Shown here: in pieces, positions 1 to 6,882 of the stretch
How positions within the stretch are numbered: the stretch's first letter is position 1
Layout: every line of letters starts with the position of its first letter
DNA from: Fastidiosipila sp964627125
GTDB lineage: Bacteria; Bacillota; Clostridia; Saccharofermentanales; Fastidiosipilaceae
Assembly (NCBI GenBank): GCA_964627125.1
Contig: CAZVJQ010000035.1
Coordinates: 1 to 11,097, forward strand
Length of the DNA stretch: 11,097 nt
Reading direction: 5' to 3'
Made by a program: the position numbers and the translations under genes
The notes under the pieces: generated by a model
What the model saw: the letters and a program-made list of their open reading frames with translations, nothing else
The model's database searches: none
What the model was told of the DNA's origin: nothing

Positions 1-54
1 ACTCAAGATGATGTTTTCGAATTTCATCATCTCAGATAATTTAATTTTTTCCAT
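1..54 (-). CDS. N-terminal start of an unidentified gene downstream of xpt (partial)
   Basis: An ATG at 52-54 on the minus strand opens an 18-codon frame (begins MEKIKLSEMMKF) that runs off the left edge without a stop. It starts 6 nt after the xpt stop codon. The GAGGAGG inside the last xpt codons can serve as its ribosome site, with a rather long spacing of about 11 nt. This arrangement argues for translation coupled to xpt in the same transcript. In many Firmicutes a purine permease follows xpt, but these 18 residues are charged rather than membrane-like and do not let me name a family. Function unknown. Confidence 0.5.
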   Translation of the reverse strand, partial: MEKIKLSEMMKFENIILS

Positions 55-60
55 TTGGTA

Positions 61-642
61 TTAGTCCTCCTCAACAAATGTAACAGTTTTATTTTCTAAT
101 GAAGCTAAACGACATACTGAATATATGTCTACTCCTAAGTCTTCTAATGATTGTCTACCTGCTTGGAATGATTTTTCAATCGCAATACCAACACCTACAA
201 GCTCTGCACCTGCTTGATTGACAAGATCAATAAGACCTCTTGCTGCTTCTCCATTTGCTAAGAAGTCATCTACGATAAGTACTTTATCATCTGATGATAA
301 ATATTTTTTAGAAACAATTACACGATAATCTTTATTCTTGGTGTAACTGTGTACTTGTGCTGTAAACTGGTCACCTTTATCCATAGTTGATGGCTCAGTT
401 TTCTTGGCAAATAACATTGGAACATTTAGTTCTGTAGCAACTTGTAAAGCTGGAGCAATACCTGATGCCTCAATTGTTATTACCTTAGTAATTTCTCTGC
501 CGCTGAAATACTTTAAAATTTCATTGGCTGTTTCCTTAACGACCTTAGGGTCGATCTGATGATTCAAGAATGAATCAACTTTAAGTATGTTCTCATTTAC
601 CACGATTCCATCTGCAAGAATCCTTTGTTGTAAATAATTCAT
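61..642 (-). CDS. xpt: Xanthine phosphoribosyltransferase
   Basis: This is a cytoplasmic purine-salvage enzyme that transfers the phosphoribosyl group of PRPP to xanthine to give XMP, feeding GMP synthesis. The 193-residue product matches the usual Xpt length of about 190 and is recognisably like Bacillus Xpt. It has KVDSFLNHQID at residues 21-31, ITIEASGIAP at about 55-64, the PRPP-binding loop VLIVDDFLANGEA at 121-133, and GIAIEKSFQ-GR at about 152-163. The frame is open 60 codons further upstream, but I chose the ATG at 640-642. AAGGAG lies 6 nt before it, and the family N-terminus begins there. A further gene starts 6 nt downstream. The leader contains a structured element (794-856) and no recognisable guanine-riboswitch core, unlike Bacillus xpt. 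Identification is secure. Confidence 0.95.
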   Translation of the reverse strand: MNYLQQRILADGIVVNENILKVDSFLNHQIDPKVVKETANEILKYFSGREITKVITIEASGIAPALQVATELNVPMLFAKKTEPSTMDKGDQFTAQVHSYTKNKDYRVIVSKKYLSSDDKVLIVDDFLANGEAARGLIDLVNQAGAELVGVGIAIEKSFQAGRQSLEDLGVDIYSVCRLASLENKTVTFVEED

Positions 643-669
643 CTTTTTCTCCTTTGCCTTAAGCAATAT

Positions 670-681
670 CTGCTTTCGCAG
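670..681 (-). other. Small GAAA-tetraloop hairpin in the xpt leader
   Basis: On the minus strand CTGC-GAAA-GCAG forms a perfect 4-bp stem closed by a GNRA tetraloop, about 28 nt upstream of the xpt start and just ahead of its ribosome site. It would be in the 5' UTR whichever promoter is used. It may stabilise the leader or be part of a larger fold; chance occurrence is possible. Confidence 0.35.
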
Positions 682-690
682 TAAAATAAA

Positions 691-717
691 ATAATAATAG
701 ACCGATGTAAGAACCAA
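691..717 (-). promoter_or_regulatory. Possible sigma-A promoter of xpt
   Basis: On the minus strand TTGGTT (712-717) and TATTAT (691-696) are separated by 15 nt, about 50 nt upstream of the xpt start. The spacer is short and the region is T-rich, so this is only a candidate. If real, xpt could be transcribed independently of the structured element at 794-856. Confidence 0.25.
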
Positions 718-793
718 AAAGATAATTAGCACCTCATCAATCTGCATACATTCTATAGCTACAAACCATCTTTGTCGATATGGCAAAATAGCC

Positions 794-856
794 AAAAAAG
801 AAAGAGCATCTACAGTTTGCACAGATAAAATAATTATCTTCAGCCTAGATGCTCTT
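794..856 (-). terminator. Branched hairpin plus U-tract between hit and xpt (terminator or attenuator)
   Basis: On the minus strand an 11-bp perfect stem (846-856 pairs with 802-812, AAGAGCATCTA with TAGATGCTCTT) is followed at once by TCTTTTTT (794-801), the layout of an intrinsic terminator. The 33-nt interior is not a simple loop: it holds a second 6-bp stem (834-839 with 823-828, AGATAA/TTATCT). The unpaired segments on either side are GGCTGA and GTGCAAACTG. It starts 25 nt after the HIT stop. The simplest reading is a terminator of alaS-hit. The internal architecture and position before xpt also fit a regulated attenuator. I recognise no known riboswitch consensus in it. Confidence 0.65.
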
Positions 857-880
857 CGTTAAATATTTAATTATGTACTT

Positions 881-1228
881 TTATACTAGAGTTTCTCTCA
901 ATTTGCTATCATCTGCTAGCAAGTGGAAGTGAACGTGGAAAACTGTTTGACCGGCTCCTTCACCACAGTTATTGATTACTCTAAATCCTTTTTCTCTTAT
1001 TCCAATAGTATCTACAATCTCTGGAATAGCCTCGATAATATCCTTAGCATCATCTGCACCGTATTCTGCTATTTCAATTAAGTCAGCGTAGTGCTCCTTA
1101 GGTACAATCAAGAAATGATCTTGAGTTTGAGGGTTATTATCCTCGAAACATACTACTGTTTCATTTTCGAATACTATTTCACTGTCTATTTCTCTATTTG
1201 CGATTTTACAAAATATGCAGTCTTCCAT
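881..1228 (-). CDS. HIT-family protein (HinT-like nucleotide hydrolase)
   Basis: This is a small cytoplasmic histidine-triad protein of 115 residues, the usual size of the HinT branch. Such proteins hydrolyse adenosine phosphoramidates, including aminoacyl-AMP adducts, through a nucleotidylated histidine. The triad is visible as HVHFH at residues 98-102 after the conserved GQTVF. The N-terminal CIFCKI carries the two cysteines (4 and 7) often used for zinc, and NNPQTQDHFLIVPKEH (31-46) is the conserved central strand and loop. The sequence ends soon after the triad and lacks the common GGR-type end. The start at 1226-1228 has AAGGAG 5 nt ahead. It begins 29 nt after alaS on the same strand, so co-transcription is likely. 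That pairing makes biochemical sense because AlaRS forms alanyl-AMP, a HinT-type substrate; this link is inference. Confidence 0.9.
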   Translation of the reverse strand: MEDCIFCKIANREIDSEIVFENETVVCFEDNNPQTQDHFLIVPKEHYADLIEIAEYGADDAKDIIEAIPEIVDTIGIREKGFRVINNCGEGAGQTVFHVHFHLLADDSKLRETLV

Positions 1229-1257
1229 TATTTCTCCTTATTAGCCTATTTTATCAA

Positions 1258-3918
1258 CTATCCTAATATTTCTATTACAGCCTCTTTAGCTGCTTCGAGA
1301 GCTTCATTAAGCTTCTCTACATTGCGTCCACCGGCTTGAGCCATATTAGCCTTACCGCCTCCGCCACCACCACTTACTTGGGCAGCAATCTTAACTATAT
1401 CTCCAGCCTTAACTCCTGCATTAATCGCTTCATCTGAGCTCATAACTAGGAAGTTTAGCTTATCGTCATCTCTCCTACCTAGTATAACAATTGCTGGTGC
1501 CAAATCGCTTAAGAATTTATCCCCTAAATCTCTCATTTGGTTCACTGAATCAGTTGAAACTTCGGTGACTAGTAGATTTATACCATTTAAATTAATTGCA
1601 TCAGTACTTAAATCTTCATTTGCAGCTGCAATTTTTTCCTCTTCAAGAGTTTTAATTTCTTTCTCTAGTTCTTTATTCTTTTCAAGTAAAGTGCTTACTC
1701 TTTGGTTTACTTCATTAACATTTGAGTTCAATGATTTTGCAAGATCTCTTAGTTGCTCACGCTCATCATCAATTCTTCTCAATGCATTAAATCCACTGGC
1801 AGCATCGATTCTTCTTACACCAGCTGCAACTGAGTATTCACTTAGAATTCTAAATGTACCTACTTGTGAGCTGTGCTGTAAGTGAGTTCCTCCACAAAGT
1901 TCCTTAGAGTAATCCCCACCAATTGACACTACACGCATCTCTTCATCATAAGTTTCATCAAATAGTGCTAAAACACCATCTTCTTTAGCCTCTTGTACAT
2001 TTTGCCAGTATGTAGCAACCGGTAAATCTTTCAATATAGCTCTATTAACTTCATCTTCAACCTCTTTTAATTGTTCCTCGGTCAAAGCCCCCTGATGGTT
2101 AAAGTCAAATCTGAAATATTCACCATTAAATTCAGACCCAGCTTGGGTAACGTGAGTACCAATACATTTTCTTAAAGCCTTATGCAATAAGTGGGTAGCT
2201 GTATGGTTTCTTGCTGTAGCCCATCTATTTTCTTCATCAACTTCTAATTCTAAGGTGTCACCAACATTTACAACACCAGAAACTATGGTTGATTGGTGGA
2301 AGTCTACTTTCGCCCTATTCTTAGTAGTCATAGTTACAGTAATTTTTACGTCATCGTTATAAGCAATACCGAAGTCACCAATTTGACCACCACCAGTACC
2401 GAAAAATGGAGTCTTATCAGTTACGATAATAACTTCCTCACCAGCTTCAGCTGATTGAACTAGCTGTAATACTTCATCTTCATGACCCTCTTTAAGAATG
2501 AATAATACTTCACCTTTATCTTTAAGAGTCTCGTAACCTGTAAAGTTTGTTGCTTCTAAATCATGGATTTCCTTAGGTATCTTATCTCCACCCCAGGCAG
2601 ATTGAACATTCTTACGTGTATTTGCCTGCGCACGTTTACGCTGCTCATCCATCAATTCATGGTAACCGGCTTCATCTATCTCCATTGAGCTCTCAGCTGC
2701 AATTTCTCTTGTTAAATCAACTGGGAAGCCGTATGTATCATGAAGTAAGAATACTTGTTCAGCAGATAAGCTACTTAAGCCTTCTTCTTTATTATTCTCA
2801 ATATATGAAGTTAAAATACTACTTCCTGTATTTAATGTGCCTCTAAAGGTATTTTCTTCACCATTGATTGTGTAGATAATAAACTCTTCATTAGTTTCTA
2901 ATTCAGGATATGCACCTTTAGATTGTAAAATAGCTTCTCTAGCTACATCTTCTAAGAAGTTTCTATCAATTCCTAGTAATTCACCTTGGCGAATAGCACG
3001 ACGTAATAATCTTCTTAAGACATAACCACGACCATTATTAGATGGAGTAACACCATCGCTGATCATCATGACAGCTGCTCTGATGTGGTCAGTAATAATT
3101 CTGATACCAATGTCGTCTCTTTTACTTTCTTTATAAGTTTTATTACTAATTTCGCAAACTTTATCAAGAATACTCTTAACTGTATCTACTTCAAACATGC
3201 TTCCTGCATCTTGTAGAACAACTGCTAATCTTTCTAAACCTACACCTGTATCGATATTCTTTTGACTTAGTTCTGTATATGTTCCATCTTCATGACGCTC
3301 AAATTGAGAAAATACACTGTTCCAGAACTCCATGTAGCGATCACATTCGTGACCAGGTTTACACTCTGGCTTACCACAGTATTTCTCACCACGGTCATAT
3401 AGAACTTCCGTACAAGGACCAGAAGGACCTGTACCATGCTCCCACCAGTTATCTTCCTTACCAAGTTTTAATACTCTCTCGGCAGGAATACCTACTTTAT
3501 TTATCCAGATATCGTAAGCTTCATCATCTTCCAAATATACAGTTGGATAAAGCCTCTCAGGGTCCATTTCTAATACATCAACACAAAATTCCCATATCCA
3601 TGGAATCATCTCTTCTTTAAAGTAATCACCAAAGGAGAAGTTTCCAAGCATCTCAAAATATGTACCGTGTCTATCTGTAATACCTACATTTTCAATATCA
3701 GCTGTTCTAATACATTTTTGACTATTAGTAACTCTCTTTGATGGTGGTGTTTCAGCACCTGTGAAATAGGATTTCATAGGTGTCATTCCTGCATTAATTA
3801 GCAGAATTGATGGGTCGTTTTTTGGGACTAAAGAAGCGCTGGAAATACGCAAGTGTTCCTTACTTTCAAAGAACTTTAAATATGCTTCCCTTAGTTCATT
3901 TACACCTAAATTTTTCAT
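1258..3918 (-). CDS. alaS: Alanyl-tRNA synthetase
   Basis: This class II synthetase charges tRNA-Ala and clears mischarged Ser/Gly products. It has 886 residues, close to the bacterial norm of about 875. In order: an aminoacylation domain (INAGMTPMKSYF, RTADIENVG, FFEMLGNFS-like motif, DTGVGLERLA); a Cys-rich insertion at about 181-192 (C-x4-C-x3-H-x-C); an editing domain with the zinc motifs HTATHLLH (about 572-579) and CGGTH (675-679); a charged coiled coil (about 715-765); and a C-terminal Gly-rich oligomerisation domain (GGGGGG-KANMAQAGG). The editing-domain motif usually read as ES/EMGGQ is TGGGQ here. I start at the ATG at 3916-3918: the upstream in-frame ATG (3931-3933) overlaps the GAGGAA ribosome site that serves it. 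No room exists for a T-box leader. Probably heads an operon with the HIT gene. Confidence 0.97.
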   Translation of the reverse strand: MKNLGVNELREAYLKFFESKEHLRISSASLVPKNDPSILLINAGMTPMKSYFTGAETPPSKRVTNSQKCIRTADIENVGITDRHGTYFEMLGNFSFGDYFKEEMIPWIWEFCVDVLEMDPERLYPTVYLEDDEAYDIWINKVGIPAERVLKLGKEDNWWEHGTGPSGPCTEVLYDRGEKYCGKPECKPGHECDRYMEFWNSVFSQFERHEDGTYTELSQKNIDTGVGLERLAVVLQDAGSMFEVDTVKSILDKVCEISNKTYKESKRDDIGIRIITDHIRAAVMMISDGVTPSNNGRGYVLRRLLRRAIRQGELLGIDRNFLEDVAREAILQSKGAYPELETNEEFIIYTINGEENTFRGTLNTGSSILTSYIENNKEEGLSSLSAEQVFLLHDTYGFPVDLTREIAAESSMEIDEAGYHELMDEQRKRAQANTRKNVQSAWGGDKIPKEIHDLEATNFTGYETLKDKGEVLFILKEGHEDEVLQLVQSAEAGEEVIIVTDKTPFFGTGGGQIGDFGIAYNDDVKITVTMTTKNRAKVDFHQSTIVSGVVNVGDTLELEVDEENRWATARNHTATHLLHKALRKCIGTHVTQAGSEFNGEYFRFDFNHQGALTEEQLKEVEDEVNRAILKDLPVATYWQNVQEAKEDGVLALFDETYDEEMRVVSIGGDYSKELCGGTHLQHSSQVGTFRILSEYSVAAGVRRIDAASGFNALRRIDDEREQLRDLAKSLNSNVNEVNQRVSTLLEKNKELEKEIKTLEEEKIAAANEDLSTDAINLNGINLLVTEVSTDSVNQMRDLGDKFLSDLAPAIVILGRRDDDKLNFLVMSSDEAINAGVKAGDIVKIAAQVSGGGGGGKANMAQAGGRNVEKLNEALEAAKEAVIEILG

Positions 3919-3958
3919 TAATTTATTCCTCATTCAAATAAAATTTCTCAATTATTGT

Positions 3959-3967
3959 ATTATATCA
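3959..3967 (-). promoter_or_regulatory. Extended -10 promoter of alaS
   Basis: TGATATAAT on the minus strand is a perfect extended -10 (TGnTATAAT) about 40 nt before the alaS start. The hexamer 17 nt upstream (GTATTT) is a poor -35, as is common with extended -10 promoters. The whole divergent gap to the plus-strand gene is only 91 nt, so the promoters of both genes must overlap or abut here. On the plus strand TAAAAT (about 3980-3985) is only a weak -10 candidate. Confidence 0.6.
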
Positions 3968-4009
3968 TAGAGAGAAAGTTAAAATACTAATCTAACAGGG
4001 GATATTTCT

Positions 4010-6796
4010 ATGAAAACTCAAGATACTTTCGGTAGAAATATAAGCATGAATAAGCCTAAGAGAAAGAAGCAGCCACTAGCGCTAAACATTATCTTACTTA
4101 TAGCTATATTTGCTGTTTTATTTCTAGCCACTGGTTTACTTAACCAGGTTGATTTATTTAATTTTTATTTTTACTGTGTTACTTCTATCCTTTTTGTAAT
4201 TATAGGATATCCAATAGCCAGGAGATTATTAAGTTTTACATTAGATGGATCAATCGCTTATAGTCTAGCAATAGGGCTGCTTGGCAGTTCTTTATTCACA
4301 TTTCTTATATCTTATATGGGAATACCAGCCTTCTCCATTTTAGGAGTTAGAACTATTGTCGTAGGCTTATCTATTCTAGGACTAATATCTATTCTTTATA
4401 CAAGATATAGAAATTTAAACAATAAAAAAACTGGTACTGTAAAATCTAAAACTCTAGAATTTTCTCAATTAAAATTACATAGTCATAATTCTAGAAACTT
4501 TAGAATTACTAATACCCTATTAACTGCTCTTCTATTTCTAGCTGCATTTTTATTCTGGACTTACGTTAGAAGCTTTAAACCTGAAGCTTATGGTTTAGAG
4601 AAATTCATGGACTATGGATTCATGACTAGCATGTGGAGAACAGATACTCTACCTGCTCAAGATATGTGGTTAGCTGGTAACAGTATTAACTACTATTACT
4701 TTGGCCAATATGTATTTACCTTTATTGCTAAGTTTACAGGTGTGCATCCTTCGCATTCTTACAATTTGAGTATAGCGATGAGCTTTGCTTTGACCTTTGT
4801 GTTGGCATATGCGCTAGTTAGAGATGCCTTATATTTACGAAATATAATGTCTAGAAGAGAGAAATTAGACTATGTTAAGCAGGATTTATCTGATGAAGAT
4901 GAATATGTCTTAGACTCAAAAAATGCGCAAAACCACAGTCGATTTAAGGATCAATCCGTTCCAAACCTTGTTGGAATCCTAGCAGCTTTCCTACTTACTT
5001 TAGGGGGAAATAGCCATTCATTCTTCTATAACCCTGATAACCTAGGTTATGGATTTATCAAATACCTGAATAAATTGAGATTTAATGTTGGAGATATTTA
5101 TAATTATTTCTTCTCAGATTCAACGAGATTTATTGGCCATAACCCAGATGTTGGAGATTTAACTATACATGAATTCCCCTTCTACTCATATTTAGTGGCA
5201 GATCTCCATGCTCACATGATCAACTTGAGTTTTGTATTGTTATTCTTAGCAATTCTTCTTGGATTTATAGCATCATACTCTGAGAAGATTGAAGCAAGTA
5301 AGACCTCTTTATTTAAAGTAGATAAGAATCCTTATATTTGGACAATGGCAATTCTTCTTGGTATTTTTACAATGACCAACTATTGGGATTTTGCAATTTA
5401 CTTAGTTGTTGTAACAATATCATTATTTGCACTTTATTCTTATGGGCAGAAGGACAGCGGATCTATTAAAGGATTTTTATTGTTCTTATTTCAGATGGGA
5501 AGTCAGATCGTAATATTCTTGTTTATTTCTGAACCTTTCTGGCAAATTGTTGGATTTACTGGAATTTATTTCATCTCTGCATATATTTACAATGAGGCTC
5601 CTTCTGCATGGTCTAAGACAGGTTTATCTACAGCATTTATCTTTGTTATAAGTCATATAATTGCTTTACCTTTTAATTTGAATATTAGCTCTATGCCTAA
5701 AGAAATTGGTTTAGTTGATAGGCACAGTAGCTTATTCCAATTGTTTATTGTGTGGGCCTTCCACATTCTAATGGCAATTATATTTATTACTTACTTCATT
5801 GGGGAGAATTATTCTAGATTTGAATACAATCTTAAGGAAAAGAAGCAGGGATTTTTGTCTGCTTTGGCCACAGTAAATAGAATAGATTTGTTTATGATCA
5901 TTCTTACATTGTCTGCGCTAGGACTTATTTTAATGCCCGAACTTATCTATGTTAAAGATATTTATGGTGAAAATTATCAGAGAACCAACACTATGTTTAA
6001 ATTCACCTACCAGAGCTTCTCGCTACTCTCATTAGTAGCTGCTTACACTACTGGGATAAGTTTTAGCAAAATTCTTAAACCTCACCCTATCGATGATGAC
6101 GATGTTCATGAAGAGGGCGATAAGAGCATTGAATTAAATATGCCGCAGCGTTTCTCCGGGGATAAATCGAGCTCCCGCAAAAATCACTGGGATTGGAAGC
6201 ACATAGCACTCACCGCAGGTTTACTAGTATTATTTATAGTTCCATTTAGCTACATTGATTCAATAGAGCAATGGTATGGAGAATTGAATATAGAAAGATC
6301 TGAAGGCTTAGAAGCAACAAGCTATTATGCAAGACTTACAGCAGATGATTTTGAAGGTAACACTCATAGCTTGGCCGATCGCTTGAACTTAATTGGCTAT
6401 TTAAATAGAACTGAAAATGAGCAAGTTAATATTGTTGAAGCACATGGCTCTTCTTACTCTGATTATGCCGCAGTATCTGCTTACACTGGCTTACCTACTG
6501 TTTTAGGTTGGGAAACACACCAATGGCTATGGAGAACAGAATCTAGTGATGAGTCAGCTTATTTCACTATAGTGTATCCACTTCAAGAAAAATTAACCTC
6601 CTTCTATGATGGTGAAAACTTCGAAGTTATGGTTGATTTCGTTGAAGAATTTGAAATTAAATACATCATTGTTGGAGAGCTCGAAAGGATTAAATATCCA
6701 TCTATTAATGAGACTTCTTTACAGTATTTAGGCGATGTTGTTTATAGATACAATGATGACTACATAATTCAAGTAGATTTATCAGGTATGCATTAG
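4010..6796 (+). CDS. DUF2298 / 'Chlor_Arch_YYY' family polytopic membrane protein
   Basis: A 928-residue integral membrane protein with many hydrophobic helices (first at about 23-42, others through 745) and a soluble C-terminal region from about 755. Family landmarks seen: DMWLAGNSINYYYFGQY (218-234, the YYY motif), RFIGHNP and TIHEFPFYSYLVADLHAH (373-402), TNYWD (456-460), QRTNTMFKFTYQSF (657-670), and HGSSYSDYAAVSAYTGLPTVLGWETHQWLWR (812-842 region). The family was described from Chloroflexi and archaea. Its function is not established to my knowledge; large first loops and multipass topology resemble GT-C glycosyltransferases, which is inference. AGGGG lies 8 nt before the ATG at 4010; an internal Met13 is an alternative start. 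It is monocistronic, divergent from alaS, and ends at a strong terminator. A hydrophilic acidic loop (691-725) and another charged loop (280-315) interrupt the helices. Confidence 0.85.
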   Translation: MKTQDTFGRNISMNKPKRKKQPLALNIILLIAIFAVLFLATGLLNQVDLFNFYFYCVTSILFVIIGYPIARRLLSFTLDGSIAYSLAIGLLGSSLFTFLISYMGIPAFSILGVRTIVVGLSILGLISILYTRYRNLNNKKTGTVKSKTLEFSQLKLHSHNSRNFRITNTLLTALLFLAAFLFWTYVRSFKPEAYGLEKFMDYGFMTSMWRTDTLPAQDMWLAGNSINYYYFGQYVFTFIAKFTGVHPSHSYNLSIAMSFALTFVLAYALVRDALYLRNIMSRREKLDYVKQDLSDEDEYVLDSKNAQNHSRFKDQSVPNLVGILAAFLLTLGGNSHSFFYNPDNLGYGFIKYLNKLRFNVGDIYNYFFSDSTRFIGHNPDVGDLTIHEFPFYSYLVADLHAHMINLSFVLLFLAILLGFIASYSEKIEASKTSLFKVDKNPYIWTMAILLGIFTMTNYWDFAIYLVVVTISLFALYSYGQKDSGSIKGFLLFLFQMGSQIVIFLFISEPFWQIVGFTGIYFISAYIYNEAPSAWSKTGLSTAFIFVISHIIALPFNLNISSMPKEIGLVDRHSSLFQLFIVWAFHILMAIIFITYFIGENYSRFEYNLKEKKQGFLSALATVNRIDLFMIILTLSALGLILMPELIYVKDIYGENYQRTNTMFKFTYQSFSLLSLVAAYTTGISFSKILKPHPIDDDDVHEEGDKSIELNMPQRFSGDKSSSRKNHWDWKHIALTAGLLVLFIVPFSYIDSIEQWYGELNIERSEGLEATSYYARLTADDFEGNTHSLADRLNLIGYLNRTENEQVNIVEAHGSSYSDYAAVSAYTGLPTVLGWETHQWLWRTESSDESAYFTIVYPLQEKLTSFYDGENFEVMVDFVEEFEIKYIIVGELERIKYPSINETSLQYLGDVVYRYNDDYIIQVDLSGMH

Positions 6797-6827
6797 AGTC
6801 TTTACAGCTTCTAAAATATGGCAAATA

Positions 6828-6856
6828 AAATCCCTCGTTTTTTGGACGAGGGATTT
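6828..6856. terminator. Bidirectional intrinsic terminator between convergent genes
   Basis: A perfect 11-bp stem (6828-6838 with 6846-6856, AAATCCCTCGT / ACGAGGGATTT) encloses a 7-nt loop. On the plus strand it is followed by GTTGTTTT, on the minus strand by TTATTTGCC, and the A/T pairs at the stem base add to the U-run in both directions. It lies 31 nt after the stop of the plus-strand gene and 26 nt after the stop of the minus-strand gene, so it can end both transcripts. Confidence 0.9.
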
Positions 6857-6882
6857 GTTGTTTTATGTAGACTATACTGAGC

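Noticed and set aside
643..822. A 60-codon in-frame N-terminal extension of xpt with a hydrophobic stretch (VLIIFLVLTSVYYYFILL), suggesting a membrane-anchored Xpt isoform.
   Set aside because: No ribosome site precedes either upstream ATG, the first ATG lies within the terminator-like hairpin, Xpt homologues start at the downstream ATG with its good AAGGAG, and T-rich leader DNA naturally encodes hydrophobic residues.
643..880. Guanine-type purine riboswitch upstream of xpt.
   Set aside because: I searched by eye for the conserved junction and loop sequences (such as GTTTCTAC between two short hairpins) and found none in the right order.
3919..4009. T-box leader for alaS.
   Set aside because: The gap to the divergent gene is 91 nt, too short for a T-box, and no T-box core sequence is present.
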